Assembly: GCF_000403435.2 (NCBI RefSeq)
Contig: NZ_KE159707.1
Coordinates: forward strand, 768,291 to 813,494
Reading direction: 5' to 3'
DNA length: 45,204 nt
DNA from: Oscillibacter sp. 1-3
GTDB lineage: Bacteria > Bacillota > Clostridia > Oscillospirales > Oscillospiraceae
How positions within the stretch are numbered: the first letter of the stretch is position 1; every line of letters starts with the position of its first letter. Below are positions 1 to 8,026 of the stretch, in pieces. The notes beneath the pieces are model-generated. The model worked only from the letters and a program-made list of their open reading frames with translations, made no database searches and was not told the origin of the DNA. The position numbers and the translations under genes were made by a program.

Positions 1-162
1 TCCTTCTTCTCAGGGTCGGCGGGAGTGGTCTCCCCGTCCTTCTTCTCAGGGTCGGCGGGGGTGGTCTCCCCGTCCTTCTTCTCAGGGTCGGCGGGGGTGG
101 TCTCTCCGTCCTTCTTCTCGGGGTCGGCAGGGGTGGTCTCTCCGTCCTTCTTCTCGGGGTCG
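1..162. repeat. 36-bp coding tandem repeat
   Basis: A 36-bp unit recurs in register about four and a half times, with a few third-position changes (for example ctcagg versus ctcggg). It encodes the DPEKKDGETTPA repeat of the leftmost gene. The array continues past the left edge, so the copy number is unknown. Confidence 0.85.
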
Positions 163-287
163 GCAGGGGCGGTGGTATCGGCGGGGGCGGTGGTGCCGGC
201 GGGCTCGTCAGCCAGGGCCATGGGCATGACACCAAGGGTTAGGACCAGGGCCAGCAGGATGGCCAGCCATCTTCTTGTGTGGTTCAT
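1..287 (-). CDS. Secreted protein with 12-residue tandem repeats (partial, N-terminal part only)
   Basis: The gene runs off the left edge; 95 codons are visible. The start ATG (287-285) follows an AAGGAGGAAG ribosome binding site at 291-300. Residues 1-26 form a clear signal peptide: basic MNHTRR, a Leu/Val/Ala core, and a likely cut after MALA. A Thr/Ala/Pro linker follows, then four complete copies of the 12-residue unit DPEKKDGETTPA and the start of a fifth. Each unit is encoded by a 36-bp DNA repeat. Such low-complexity charged Pro/Thr repeats usually act as extended spacers in cell-wall proteins; that role is inference. The functional domain lies outside the window. A consensus promoter precedes the gene. 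Confidence 0.75.
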   Translation of the reverse strand, partial: MNHTRRWLAILLALVLTLGVMPMALADEPAGTTAPADTTAPADPEKKDGETTPADPEKKDGETTPADPEKKDGETTPADPEKKDGETTPADPEKK

Positions 288-346
288 GTTCTTCCTCCTT
301 TGTTTTTGTGGAGCGCCCCCTCCGGACGCCCACAGTGAATGGAGAT

Positions 347-375
347 ATTATAAGCCTACCAAAAACCGCTGTCAA
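347..375 (-). promoter_or_regulatory. Sigma-A promoter of the repeat protein gene
   Basis: On the minus strand, TTGACA (375-370) and TATAAT (352-347) are separated by exactly 17 bp. Both hexamers match consensus. The start codon is about 60 nt downstream, so strong constitutive expression is expected. Confidence 0.8.
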
Positions 376-539
376 GGGCTGGATATTCACACTGGAGCGT
401 ATAATACAGATTGTATATTTGAAGGATTTCCTGCATTTTGACTTTTGGTGGTTTGTCACCTTTACGGGAATTCTGAGAGGTCTGCTCGAAAACAGTCGAA
501 AAAGATAGGGGAGATTCTCCTGAAAATTTCGCTAAAAAA

Positions 540-840
540 CCAGATATTTTTGGCTTTCCCGGCAGAGAAAATCAAAATCCACAAAAATATTTAGTTTACA
601 TAACAATGTAGATAATCTTTTACTACGAGGAGTTATTCACATTCTCCACAGAGTTTTCCACACACCTGTGTTCTTTGGCCTGCAGTTGATACAAGGATTT
701 TTGATGAGTTTTTCCACATCCTGCAACGTAACTCCCGGTTTTTTCAAAATCCAAATTTATTTTACATAAAGTGAATTTCCTCCGCAGATTCTCCCGCTGT
801 TTTTGCATTTTCCGATGGACGGCGTCCTCATTATACAAAA
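540..840. other. Cluster of DnaA-box-like sites in an AT-rich gap (possible origin or DnaA-titration site)
   Basis: Four 9-mers resembling the DnaA box TTATCCACA lie in one orientation: TTATTCACA (633-641), TTCTCCACA (642-650), TTTTCCACA (654-662) and TTTTCCACA (710-718). A weaker AAATCCACA is at 575-583. Read on the other strand, the core has the TGTGGAAAA / TGTGGAGAA / TGTGAATAA look of Firmicute origin regions. The surroundings are AT-rich and gene-free in an otherwise GC-rich window. Neither dnaA, dnaN nor rpmH is in view, so oriC is not proven; a secondary DnaA-binding locus is equally possible. No convincing gene is seen between 288 and 985. Confidence 0.45.
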
Positions 841-864
841 AAATAATATCGGATGTAAAGAAAG

Positions 865-906
865 AGAGTCCCCCGCGCCCTGCCTGACGGGCGCGGGGGA
901 CTCTTT
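865..906 (-). terminator. Terminator of the polA-tsaD operon
   Basis: A 16-bp perfect GC-rich stem (865-880 with 889-904) around an 8-nt loop, with T-rich sequence on both sides. It lies about 80 nt beyond the tsaD stop and could also work in the other direction. Confidence 0.8.
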
Positions 907-985
907 GTATGCAATCCCCGCAGAAAATTCACTGCTTTTTCACAAAACCTTGGAGTCCTCTTTCAAAGCGGCTTGAAACAGGACC

Positions 986-2002
986 TTAGGGAGCGGCCTG
1001 GGAGATGTCCCGGGTGGCGTAGGCGTTCAGCTCCATTCCAGCCGTATTCCCCGCCAGATACTCATAATAGCCCTGGGCGCCGATCATGGCGCCGTTGTCC
1101 CCGCACAGGGACAGGGGCGGCAGATACAGCCGGCAGCCCGCCTCCTCGCAGGCCCGCTCCAGATCGGAACGGATGACGGAGTTGGCGGCCACGCCGCCGG
1201 CGGCCACAATGGTCCGGCGTCCCGTCCGCCGGGCGGCCTCCATGGTCCTGGGCACCAGGGTGTCGCTGACGGCCTGGGTAAAATCCCGGGCCAGCGCGGC
1301 CCGGTCCAGTTCCCCGTCCACCTGCCGGGCGTGGTGGGCCAGATTCACCACCGCCGTTTTCAGGCCGGAAAAGCTCATGTCCAGCGGCGCGCCGTCCACC
1401 TGGGCGTGGGGCAGGGCGTAGACGCCGCCCTGGGACTGCTGCGCCAGCTGGTCTATGGGCTTTCCGCCGGGGTAGCTGAGGCCCAGCACCCGGGCCGCCT
1501 TGTCAAAGCACTCCCCCGCGGCGTCGTCCCGGGTGGAGCCCAGGATTTCCATGTCCGTGTAGTCCCGCACGTCCACAATCAGCGTGTTGCCGCCGGAGAT
1601 GGCCAGGGTCAGGAAGGGGGGCTCCAAGTCCGGGAAGGCGATGTAGTTGGCGGCGATGTGCCCTCGGACGTGGTGGACGGGAATCAGGGGCACCCCCAGG
1701 CCGAAGGCCACGGATTTGGCAAAGCTCAGCCCCACCAGCACTGCGCCGATGAGCCCGGGGGCGTAGCTGGCGGCTACGGCGTCAATGCCGGCCCGGGTAC
1801 AGTCCGCCTGCGCCAGCGCCTGCTCCGCCAGGGCGGCGATGACCTCCACGTGCTTCCGGGAGGCGATCTCCGGTACCACGCCGCCGTAGAGGGCGTGCAT
1901 GTCCGCCTGGGAGGCGACGATGTCGGACAGGACCCGCCGCCCGTCCTCCACCACCGCCGCCGCAGTCTCGTCGCAGGTGGACTCGAAGGCCAGGATCTTC
2001 AT
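986..2002 (-). CDS. tsaD: tRNA N6-adenosine threonylcarbamoyltransferase
   Basis: TsaD transfers the threonylcarbamoyl group from threonylcarbamoyl-AMP to A37 of ANN-decoding tRNAs, together with TsaB and TsaE. The 338-residue product has the usual length. It opens with MKILAFESTCDET. The metal-binding motif HHVRGH lies at residues 110-115 (ligands H111 and H115), and the ASKR/nucleotide-binding fold is evident in SGGNTL and near the end in CGDNGAMIGAQG. ATG at 2002-2000 was chosen because it overlaps the rimI stop as ATGA; an in-frame GTG six bases upstream is possible. It is the last gene of a five-gene operon. tsaB and tsaE, often beside rimI, are not in the window. Confidence 0.96.
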   Translation of the reverse strand: MKILAFESTCDETAAAVVEDGRRVLSDIVASQADMHALYGGVVPEIASRKHVEVIAALAEQALAQADCTRAGIDAVAASYAPGLIGAVLVGLSFAKSVAFGLGVPLIPVHHVRGHIAANYIAFPDLEPPFLTLAISGGNTLIVDVRDYTDMEILGSTRDDAAGECFDKAARVLGLSYPGGKPIDQLAQQSQGGVYALPHAQVDGAPLDMSFSGLKTAVVNLAHHARQVDGELDRAALARDFTQAVSDTLVPRTMEAARRTGRRTIVAAGGVAANSVIRSDLERACEEAGCRLYLPPLSLCGDNGAMIGAQGYYEYLAGNTAGMELNAYATRDISQAAP

Positions 2003-2493
2003 GGGCACGCCTCCTCTCCCGCCTCCGCCGGGGGGGCGGAGAAGTTCCGGGTCATGATGATGGCATCCTCTCTTGGGTGCTCGTAGTAGTTCTTCCGCCG
2101 CCCCGCGCTGCGAAAGCCCCGGCTTCCATAGAGGGCGATGGCGTCGTAGTTGGAGGCCCGGACCTCCAATGTCAAAAAGGCCAGATGGTTCCCCTGGGCG
2201 AAGTTCAAAAACACCTGGAGGAGCTGGCTGGCCACGCCCCGGCGGCGGCAGTCCGGCCGCACGGCGATGTTGGTGACGGTGCCCTCGTCCAGGACGACCT
2301 GGAGGCCGGCGTAGCCCGCCACCTGGTCCTCGCTGTCCAGGGCCACCAGAAAGGCGGAGAGGTCGTTGTCCAGCTCCGCCGCCAGGAGACCGCGGGACCA
2401 GGGGTCCGAGAAGCAGATCCGCTCCAGAGCCGCCACCGCGTCCAGATGGTCCGCCGTCATGGGGACGATGCGCACGCGCATATTCTCGCTCAT
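1999..2493 (-). CDS. rimI: Ribosomal protein S18 alanine N-acetyltransferase
   Basis: A GNAT-family acetyltransferase of 164 residues that fits RimI, which acetylates the N-terminal alanine of S18 using acetyl-CoA. The acetyl-CoA loop RRRGVA is at residues 83-88. The catalytic-type glutamate sits in LTLEVR (E110), followed by NYDAIALYGSRGF and the C-terminal RKNYYE typical of RimI. The ATG at 2493 overlaps the upstream membrane protein stop (ATGA), and the stop overlaps tsaD. AAAGGAAAC precedes the start. The rimI-tsaD pairing is common in Firmicutes and supports the call over a generic GNAT. Confidence 0.92.
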   Translation of the reverse strand: MSENMRVRIVPMTADHLDAVAALERICFSDPWSRGLLAAELDNDLSAFLVALDSEDQVAGYAGLQVVLDEGTVTNIAVRPDCRRRGVASQLLQVFLNFAQGNHLAFLTLEVRASNYDAIALYGSRGFRSAGRRKNYYEHPREDAIIMTRNFSAPPAEAGEEACP

Positions 2494-2975
2494 ATGTTCG
2501 TTTCCTTTCTGATCTCCCGCCTGTGGCGGAGGTGGATGCCGATATGCCCGATGCCCAGGACCGTCACGCCCGGGAGCATCCAGACGGCCCGGCCGTAAAT
2601 GCCCAGCAGAAAAAAGGCCGCCACCGGCAGCGCGGCCCCCGCCACGGGGACGCCCGGCAGGCCGGAGGTGAAATCCGCCATAGTGTGCTCGCTGCGGAAA
2701 TACCGCAGCCACCAGAGCTCGTAGAGGACCATCAGCGCCGCCGCCCCGATGAGCCACCAGGACCAGGGGGTCCAGGGGCGGAGGTTGAAGTCCTGAAAGA
2801 CCAGGGCGGCACAGGTGACCCACACCTGTCCCGTCCGCTCCATCGCCAGCAGAGGGCGGCTCTCCCCCGAGGGGGCGTAGTCCCGGGGCCTGTACCGGGT
2901 CCACAGCACGTTGGGGACCAGCAGGCACAGCAGAAAGACGGCGCCCACATAGGAAAAGCCGAAGGTCCCCGTCAT
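2490..2975 (-). CDS. Four-helix integral membrane protein of unknown function
   Basis: A 161-residue protein with about four hydrophobic segments: residues ~5-24 (VGAVFLLCLLVPNVLW), ~72-92 (WWLIGAAALMVLYELWWL), ~108-128 (VAGAALPVAAFFLLGIYG) and ~131-150. Its tail is basic (HLRHRREIRKE). It begins directly at the membrane, without a cleavable signal. I do not recognise the family. The ATGA overlaps with both neighbours show that it is translated as part of the polA-tsaD operon, but nothing in the sequence links it to DNA replication or tRNA modification. It could be a small transporter or sensor subunit. Confidence 0.75.
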   Translation of the reverse strand: MTGTFGFSYVGAVFLLCLLVPNVLWTRYRPRDYAPSGESRPLLAMERTGQVWVTCAALVFQDFNLRPWTPWSWWLIGAAALMVLYELWWLRYFRSEHTMADFTSGLPGVPVAGAALPVAAFFLLGIYGRAVWMLPGVTVLGIGHIGIHLRHRREIRKETNI

Positions 2976-3640
2976 GGAGCGGTCCCCCCGGAGATCCGCT
3001 CTGCCAGACGGGCGGCGCAGTAGTCCCGGGCGTCCTCCAGAATACTCCGGCGTCCGCCCTCCCGGGAGAAGCCGCCGCTCTCACCCCTGGCCAGATTCTC
3101 CTCAATGAGCGCCATGGCCCGGAGATAGTTCTCCTCGCAGAGGAGGCGGAGAATGATCTCCAGGACTTTCGGCCGCTCCTCCGCCTCCAGCCGGGCCCGG
3201 TAGGCGGCCAGATCCGGAAAGACGTTCTCCGCCGCCAGGGCCTCCGCCCGGTCAAAGATGGCCTCCACGGCGGATTCCAGGTCCTCCGGCCCGGACAGGC
3301 GCTCCTGCCAGGCGGGGAGCCACAGGCCCCGGGCCGTAAACGCGCCCCAGACGTGGAAGCTGAAGGGCTGCTCCGCCGCCTCCTCCGCCATGCGGAACAC
3401 CTTCCAGTACATCTCGTCCAGCGCCGGGGGCTTGCAGTAAAAATTGGCCTTCAGGATCTGGCTGTCAAAGGAAGAGGGCATCACGATCAGCACATCCAGC
3501 AGGTTGTCCCGCACCCGGTACTGATGTCCCCGGACGGTTTTCCAGCCCCGCCGCTTCCCGGTCTCCCGGCAGGCCTTTCCCATGGCCTTTTTCAGGAGTT
3601 TTTCCCGCTCCCGAATCTTCTTCTGCCCCTCTCTTGTCAT
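2972..3640 (-). CDS. Hypothetical cytoplasmic protein, possibly DUF4304-like
   Basis: A 222-residue soluble protein starting MTREGQKKIRERE. The ATG (3640-3638) overlaps the polA stop as ATGA; the frame stays open further upstream inside polA, but that part has the composition of an antisense shadow. The N-terminal half (KAMGKACRETGKRRGWKTVRGHQYRVRD, then an aromatic-rich stretch ending MYWKVFRM) loosely resembles DUF4304-type proteins with their GF-KKKG-FYR pattern; this is a weak impression. The C-terminal half is Glu/Arg/Leu-rich and helical. It probably folds as two parts. No catalytic motif is visible. The position between polA and the membrane protein gives no functional clue. Confidence 0.72.
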   Translation of the reverse strand: MTREGQKKIREREKLLKKAMGKACRETGKRRGWKTVRGHQYRVRDNLLDVLIVMPSSFDSQILKANFYCKPPALDEMYWKVFRMAEEAAEQPFSFHVWGAFTARGLWLPAWQERLSGPEDLESAVEAIFDRAEALAAENVFPDLAAYRARLEAEERPKVLEIILRLLCEENYLRAMALIEENLARGESGGFSREGGRRSILEDARDYCAARLAERISGGTAP

Positions 3641-6303
3641 CCCTTCGCCTCCAGCCAGTTTTTTCCCCAGTGGGCCTCCGCCGTCAGCGGGACGGAGAGG
3701 CGGACCACGTTCTCCATCTCCTCCTCCAGCAGCGTTGCCGCACGTTCCGCCTCGCCCGCGGGACACTCCACAATCAGCTCGTCGTGGACCTGGAGCACCA
3801 GCCGGGCCTCCAGGCCCTCGGCTTTCAGCCGTTTCCATACGGCAATCATGGCCAGCTTCATCACGTCCGCCGCCGCGCCCTGAATGGGCATATTCAGCGC
3901 CACCCGCTCCCCGAAGGAGCGCAGAGCGAACTTGGAGGATTTCAGCTCCGGCAATTCCCGCCGCCGGTGGAAGAGGGTTTCCACGTACCCCGCCTCCCTG
4001 GCCTGGGACACCACGTCGTCCATATACCTCCGCACGCCGGGGAAGGCGGCGAAGTAGCCGTCCATATAGGCCTTGGCCTCCGCTGTGGTGACGCCCAGGT
4101 CCTGACTGAGGGAGAAGGGGGAGATGCCGTAGACGATGCCGAAGTTCACCGCTTTGGCGCCGCGGCGCATCTCCTGGGTCACGTCGGCCCGGTCCACGTG
4201 GAAGACCTTGGCGGCGGTCTCGGCGTGGAAGTCGCCCCCCGCCAGGAAGGCCGCGCGCATGGCCTCGTCCCCGGAGACGTGGGCCAGCAGCCGCAGCTCG
4301 ATCTGGGAGTAGTCCGCGTCCACCAGGACGCAGCCCTCCGCCGGGATGAACATCTTCCGGATCTCACTGCCCAGGTCCGTGCGGGTGGGGATGTTCTGGA
4401 GGTTGGGCTCCGTGGAGCTCAGACGCCCCGTGGCGGTAACGGTCATCTGGAAGCTGGTGCGCACCCGGCCGTCCGCGTCCAGGGCCTTCAAAAGGCCTTC
4501 GGCATAGGTGGATTTCAGCTTGGCGTACTGACGGTACTCCAGCACCGCCCCCACGATGGGGGCCTCGTACCGGAGATTTTCCAGCACGTCGGCGTTGGTG
4601 GACCAGCCGGTCTTGGTCTTCTTGCCGTGGGGCAGGCCCAGCTTACCGAAGAGGATCTCCCCCAGCTGCTTGGGGGAGTTGATGTTGAATTTCTCCCCGG
4701 CCAGGTCATAGACGGTCTTTTCCAGCTCTGCCGTCCGGGCGGCCAGCATTTCGCCGAAATCCGCCAGGGCCTTTCGGTCGACCCTGCAGCCCGCCAGCTC
4801 CATCTCCGCCAGCACCCGGCACAGGGGCAGCTCGATCTCCGCGAACAGCCGCTCCATGTCCCTCTCCCGGAGCTTTTCGCCCAGGGTCTTTTGCAGGGCC
4901 GTCACGGCGGAGGTGTGGCTGTACAGCGACGCGGCCACCTCCGCCGTCTCACCCAGGGGGGAGAAGGCGTCCGGCTCCAGGAAGAGGGGCTTTGGAAGCT
5001 CCTCATTATAATAAGAGACGAAGAGGCGGGGGAGGTCGTAGCTCCCCGCTGTGGCGTCCAGCAGGTAGGCCGCCAGGGCCGTGTCAAAGACGAAGCCCTC
5101 CGCCGGAAGGCCGTTTTCCAGCAGGACCCGCATCAAATCCTTGACGTTGTGGGCGGCCTTGGGGACGTCCGCCGAAAAGAGATCCGCCAGCAGGGCGTTC
5201 CACTCTCCCTGGTACCGGGAGAACCGCAGGTCAGCCAAAAGCGCGCTGTCCGGCCCGGTCCGGCACTCCACCGCCAGCGCCTGGAGATCCGGCAGGGCGG
5301 TGACGGACACGCACTCCGCCCCCCGCCACAGCTCCATCAGCTCCGCGGCCCGGGCGGGGTCCGCCACCTGCTCCACAGCGGCGGTCAAATCCGCCCGTTC
5401 CGCCGCCGGGGCGGTCTCCGGCGTCAGACCGAACTTCTCAATCAGCTTGGCAAATTCCAGCTTCAAAAACAGGGGATAGGCCGCGGGACCGGGAGCCTTC
5501 ACCAAATTGTCCTCCGGGGCGAACTCCAGCGGCGCGTCGGTGACAATCGTGGCCAGCCACTGGGAGTGGCGGGCGGACGCCTCCCCCTCCGTCAGTTTTT
5601 TGACGAGGCCCGGCCTGGCGGGGGTCTCCGGCGCGGAGAGAATGTCCGGCAGCTGGGCGTACAGGCGGTCGATGGAGCCGTACATCCGGATCAGGCCCAT
5701 GGCGGTCTTCTCCCCCACGCCCTTGACGCCGGGGATGTTGTCGGAGGCGTCCCCCATCAGGGCCTTGAGGTCGATCATGTGGACGGGGTCAAAGCCGTAC
5801 TGCTCCCGGAAAGTCTCCGGGGTCATGTCCTTGGTGGTGGTCTGGCCCATGCGGGTGGAGACCAGCTTTACTTTGGTGCGGTCCGTAATCAGCTGGAGGC
5901 TGTCCTTGTCCCCGGTGACCACCACGCACTCCCAGCCATCGGCCTCGCATTTGCGGGAGATGGTGCCCAGCAGATCGTCGGCCTCCCAGCCTGTGAGCTC
6001 CCAGCGGGGGATGTTCAGCGCGTCCAGCACCTCCTTCAAAACCGGCATCTGCATCCGCAGCTCCTCCGGCATGGGCTTGCGGGTGGCCTTGTAGGCCGCG
6101 TCCGCCGTGTGGCGGAAGGTGGGGGCGTGAACGTCAAAGGTGACGCACACCGCGTCGGGGCGCTCCTCCCCCATGAGCCGCAGAAGGGTGGTGAGAAAGC
6201 CGAAGACGGCGTGGGTGTAGAGCCCGTCCCGGGTAGTCAGGGGCCGGATGCCGTAGTAGGCCCGGTTGATGATGCTGTTTCCGTCAATGGCCATCAGTTT
6301 CAT
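3637..6303 (-). CDS. polA: DNA polymerase I
   Basis: An 888-residue family A polymerase for gap filling and Okazaki fragment maturation. The N-terminal 5'-3' exonuclease domain begins MKLMAIDGNSIINRAYY and carries the acidic TGDKDSLQL and GDASDNIPGVKGVGEKTA (helix-hairpin-helix) motifs. The middle exonuclease-like domain lacks the DxE proofreading motif: VSVTAL stands where DTET is expected, so it is probably inactive, as in Bacillus and Thermus enzymes. Polymerase motif A (DADYSQIELR) is near residue 660, motif B (KAVNFGIVYG) near 715 and motif C (VHDELIVE) at 839-846. The start at 6303 has GGAGG eight bases upstream; the open frame continues upstream but is not coding. First gene of the operon. 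Confidence 0.97.
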   Translation of the reverse strand: MKLMAIDGNSIINRAYYGIRPLTTRDGLYTHAVFGFLTTLLRLMGEERPDAVCVTFDVHAPTFRHTADAAYKATRKPMPEELRMQMPVLKEVLDALNIPRWELTGWEADDLLGTISRKCEADGWECVVVTGDKDSLQLITDRTKVKLVSTRMGQTTTKDMTPETFREQYGFDPVHMIDLKALMGDASDNIPGVKGVGEKTAMGLIRMYGSIDRLYAQLPDILSAPETPARPGLVKKLTEGEASARHSQWLATIVTDAPLEFAPEDNLVKAPGPAAYPLFLKLEFAKLIEKFGLTPETAPAAERADLTAAVEQVADPARAAELMELWRGAECVSVTALPDLQALAVECRTGPDSALLADLRFSRYQGEWNALLADLFSADVPKAAHNVKDLMRVLLENGLPAEGFVFDTALAAYLLDATAGSYDLPRLFVSYYNEELPKPLFLEPDAFSPLGETAEVAASLYSHTSAVTALQKTLGEKLRERDMERLFAEIELPLCRVLAEMELAGCRVDRKALADFGEMLAARTAELEKTVYDLAGEKFNINSPKQLGEILFGKLGLPHGKKTKTGWSTNADVLENLRYEAPIVGAVLEYRQYAKLKSTYAEGLLKALDADGRVRTSFQMTVTATGRLSSTEPNLQNIPTRTDLGSEIRKMFIPAEGCVLVDADYSQIELRLLAHVSGDEAMRAAFLAGGDFHAETAAKVFHVDRADVTQEMRRGAKAVNFGIVYGISPFSLSQDLGVTTAEAKAYMDGYFAAFPGVRRYMDDVVSQAREAGYVETLFHRRRELPELKSSKFALRSFGERVALNMPIQGAAADVMKLAMIAVWKRLKAEGLEARLVLQVHDELIVECPAGEAERAATLLEEEMENVVRLSVPLTAEAHWGKNWLEAKG

Positions 6304-6337
6304 GGGGAGAACCTCCAGTGTTTCCATAGATTGTAAT

Positions 6338-6366
6338 AGTATACCCCAGATCAGGCGGCGGCGCAA
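6338..6366 (-). promoter_or_regulatory. polA: Promoter of the polA operon
   Basis: On the minus strand, TTGCGC (6366-6361), 17 bp, then TATACT (6343-6338), about 35 nt before the polA start. The rest of the 307-bp gap (6304-6610) shows only a small CGCGCCT/AGGCGCG hairpin near 6453-6470 and the terminator of the next gene. Confidence 0.7.
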
Positions 6367-6572
6367 CGGCGAAATGGGAAAAGAGCGCGAAGCGCAGATA
6401 AAAGTTTCGCCAGCCTCTACAAAGGCGGTGGGGACCCGGGGCAAAGCCACGGGCCGCGCCTCGCAAGGCGCGAAATTCCTTTTCAGGATCGTAGAATTCA
6501 GAGGTTGAGAGCGCCTTTGCCGCCCGGAGGACTGCAAAGCGTCCCTCGTCCTCTATTGCGTGCCTGCCCCAA

Positions 6573-6600
6573 AAAAGGAGCCGCTTTCGCGGCTCCTTTT
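6573..6600 (-). terminator. Terminator of the solute-binding lipoprotein gene
   Basis: A 12-bp stem AAAAGGAGCCGC / GCGGCTCCTTTT with a TTTC loop. It starts 11 nt after the stop codon and ends in a T run on the minus strand. Confidence 0.85.
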
Positions 6601-6610
6601 AGCGCTCTTG

Positions 6611-7711
6611 TCAATCCGCCGTATGGCCCTCCAGGGTCAGCAGGCGGCGGGCGGCGTCCAGGTCCTTGTCCTCCGCCCAGCCGTAGCGGTACGGGCCGAA
6701 GACGTCCTGGCACAGCAGCCGGGTCTCCCGGTCAAAGCTTACTCCCGAAAAAAGGGGAGTGCCGTCCGCATTGGTCTGGGTGCCGTCGTAGAAGCAGAGC
6801 TGGGTCAGGGTATACATCAGCGGGTCTTTCAGATTCAGCGCCGGGGCGGACAGGTCCTCCCGCTCAGGGGAAACCGCCAGCACCATGTCGTAAAACCGCT
6901 CCGTTTGGCCCAGAGAGAAGACCTTTTCGTTCAGGAATTCCGCCGTGTCCCCGCTCCGCGCCGCCGGATCGCTGTCGTCCCGGGGAAACACGTCGATCTC
7001 CCCGGCCTCCGCCGCCTGGATCAGATGATCAAAGTCCCCGTACACTGTGACATGAGAGAGATTCGCCGTGGTATTTCCCTCGAAGCTGTCCGCCAGCCAC
7101 AGGTCAACCGCCCGGCGGCCCGGCAGGGAATCTTGCTCCAGCAGGCCCCAGCGGGCGCGGTTCATCTCCTCCCAGGTGGGCAGGTCGCCCTCCTTGCCGG
7201 CCCGGGCGGCCAGATTCAGACCGTAGTCCGTGGGGGCGGCGCAGATGGAGGCCTGGAAGGCCCCGCTGCTGTCCGCCCACAGAGGGCTCTCATTGGCGCC
7301 GGGGCCGGAGGCCAGCAGCACCGCCGCCTCCGTCTCCTGTCCGGCAAAGCCCTCGGCGGGCAGGATGGCGATGTCCACTGCGCCCGCATTCAGCGCCTGC
7401 ACCGTGGCGGCGGGGGAGGAGCCGATGGTGAGCTGTACAGTGTCCGCAATAATGGATTGGTTTTCCGCCAGGGTGGACCGCAGCAGCTCCGGAAGCGTCC
7501 GGGCGGCCTCCATCAGCCTCTCAGAGCCGAGGCCGCCGCGGCAGATCTCAATGCGCAGGATGTCCAGCTCTAAGGGGTATCCGCCGGGGCCGGAGGGCTC
7601 CTCCGTCCCGGGGGACGGGTCTTGTACCGGGTCCGGCGGGGCGTCCTCGCGCCGTGCGCAGCCGGACAGCAGCAGGGCCAGAGCCAGCAGCAGGGGTAAC
7701 AGTTTCTTCAT
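6611..7711 (-). CDS. Lipoprotein, phosphonate-type (PhnD-like) ABC transporter substrate-binding protein
   Basis: A 366-residue exported lipoprotein. MKKLLPLLLALALLLSGC is a signal peptide ending in the lipobox LSGC (Cys18). An acidic Pro-rich linker follows, then a periplasmic-binding-like fold: LELDILRIEICRGG, AATVQALNAGAVDIAILPAEGF (residues ~110-130) and YDMVLAVSPE. The pattern in which repeated gene products score whether ligand is present (ALNAGAVDIAILP) is that of the PhnD/TauA-type type-2 binding proteins; the ligand cannot be read. No permease or ATPase lies beside it, so it is an orphan binding protein, or it serves a transporter elsewhere or a sensory role. The start has AAAAGGAGCGCC upstream. 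Confidence 0.75.
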   Translation of the reverse strand: MKKLLPLLLALALLLSGCARREDAPPDPVQDPSPGTEEPSGPGGYPLELDILRIEICRGGLGSERLMEAARTLPELLRSTLAENQSIIADTVQLTIGSSPAATVQALNAGAVDIAILPAEGFAGQETEAAVLLASGPGANESPLWADSSGAFQASICAAPTDYGLNLAARAGKEGDLPTWEEMNRARWGLLEQDSLPGRRAVDLWLADSFEGNTTANLSHVTVYGDFDHLIQAAEAGEIDVFPRDDSDPAARSGDTAEFLNEKVFSLGQTERFYDMVLAVSPEREDLSAPALNLKDPLMYTLTQLCFYDGTQTNADGTPLFSGVSFDRETRLLCQDVFGPYRYGWAEDKDLDAARRLLTLEGHTAD

Positions 7712-7752
7712 AGGCGCTCCTTTTTTCGCTGGGGGTGTGGTATGATAGCTGT

Positions 7753-7781
7753 ATTCTAGCACTCCGGCGGCGGAGGCGCAA
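7753..7781 (-). promoter_or_regulatory. Promoter of the PhnD-like lipoprotein gene
   Basis: TTGCGC (7781-7776), 17-bp spacer, TAGAAT (7758-7753), all on the minus strand. The -35 hexamer is the same as at polA. Confidence 0.7.
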
Positions 7782-7800
7782 GGGGAGATCTTCTGGGAAA

Positions 7801-7905
7801 CATTCAACCGGAGATTTTATCATCCGTGATTTTTTTCTGCGGCTATGCAGGGGCCGGGACAGAGTCCGGCCCCTGCATAAAATCCGCAAAGGAGACGCTC
7901 CCATC
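7801..7905. repeat. Dispersed GC-rich intergenic repeat, copy 1 (short form)
   Basis: Contains the hairpin GGGGCCGGGACAG / AGTCCGGCCCC followed by TGCATAAAATCCGC. It aligns with the longer copies at 16884 and 25014: TTCAACCG...ATTTTA-CATCCG at the left and GGGCCGGG-CAGAG-CCGGCCCCT in the middle. Compared with those copies it lacks the inner ~55 bp. It lies in the gap between two divergent genes. Confidence 0.65.
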
Positions 7906-7963
7906 CCCTGACCGGGCTATACCAGCCCAAATTCCGGCGCTTGAAAAAATTTTTTCCATAGGG

Positions 7964-7990
7964 TGAAAGTATTTCCCCCGCTCAATCGTA
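7964..7990 (+). promoter_or_regulatory. Possible ECF-type (autoregulated) promoter
   Basis: TGAAAG (7964-7969) and CGTA (7987-7990) are 17 bp apart and lie about 40 nt before the sigma factor start. GAAA...CGT-type elements are usual for ECF sigma factors that drive their own operon. There is no good sigma-A promoter at this place. Tentative. Confidence 0.35.
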
Positions 7991-8026
7991 CCCTATATGA
8001 GCGCGCTTCAAAGGAGTTGAAGTCAA

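Noticed and set aside
1..180. 36-bp periodic repeat taken as a CRISPR array
   Set aside because: The repeats are contiguous with no spacers and encode an in-frame 12-residue protein repeat behind a signal peptide.
1999..3255. 418-codon frame fusing an Arg/Pro/Gly-rich stretch to rimI
   Set aside because: The upstream part is antisense-like shadow of two other coding frames; ATG 2493 with the ATGA overlap explains rimI fully.
3634..6336. 900-codon plus-strand frame opposite polA
   Set aside because: High-GC shadow frame rich in His/Gln/Gly without domain logic; polA motifs on the other strand are unambiguous.
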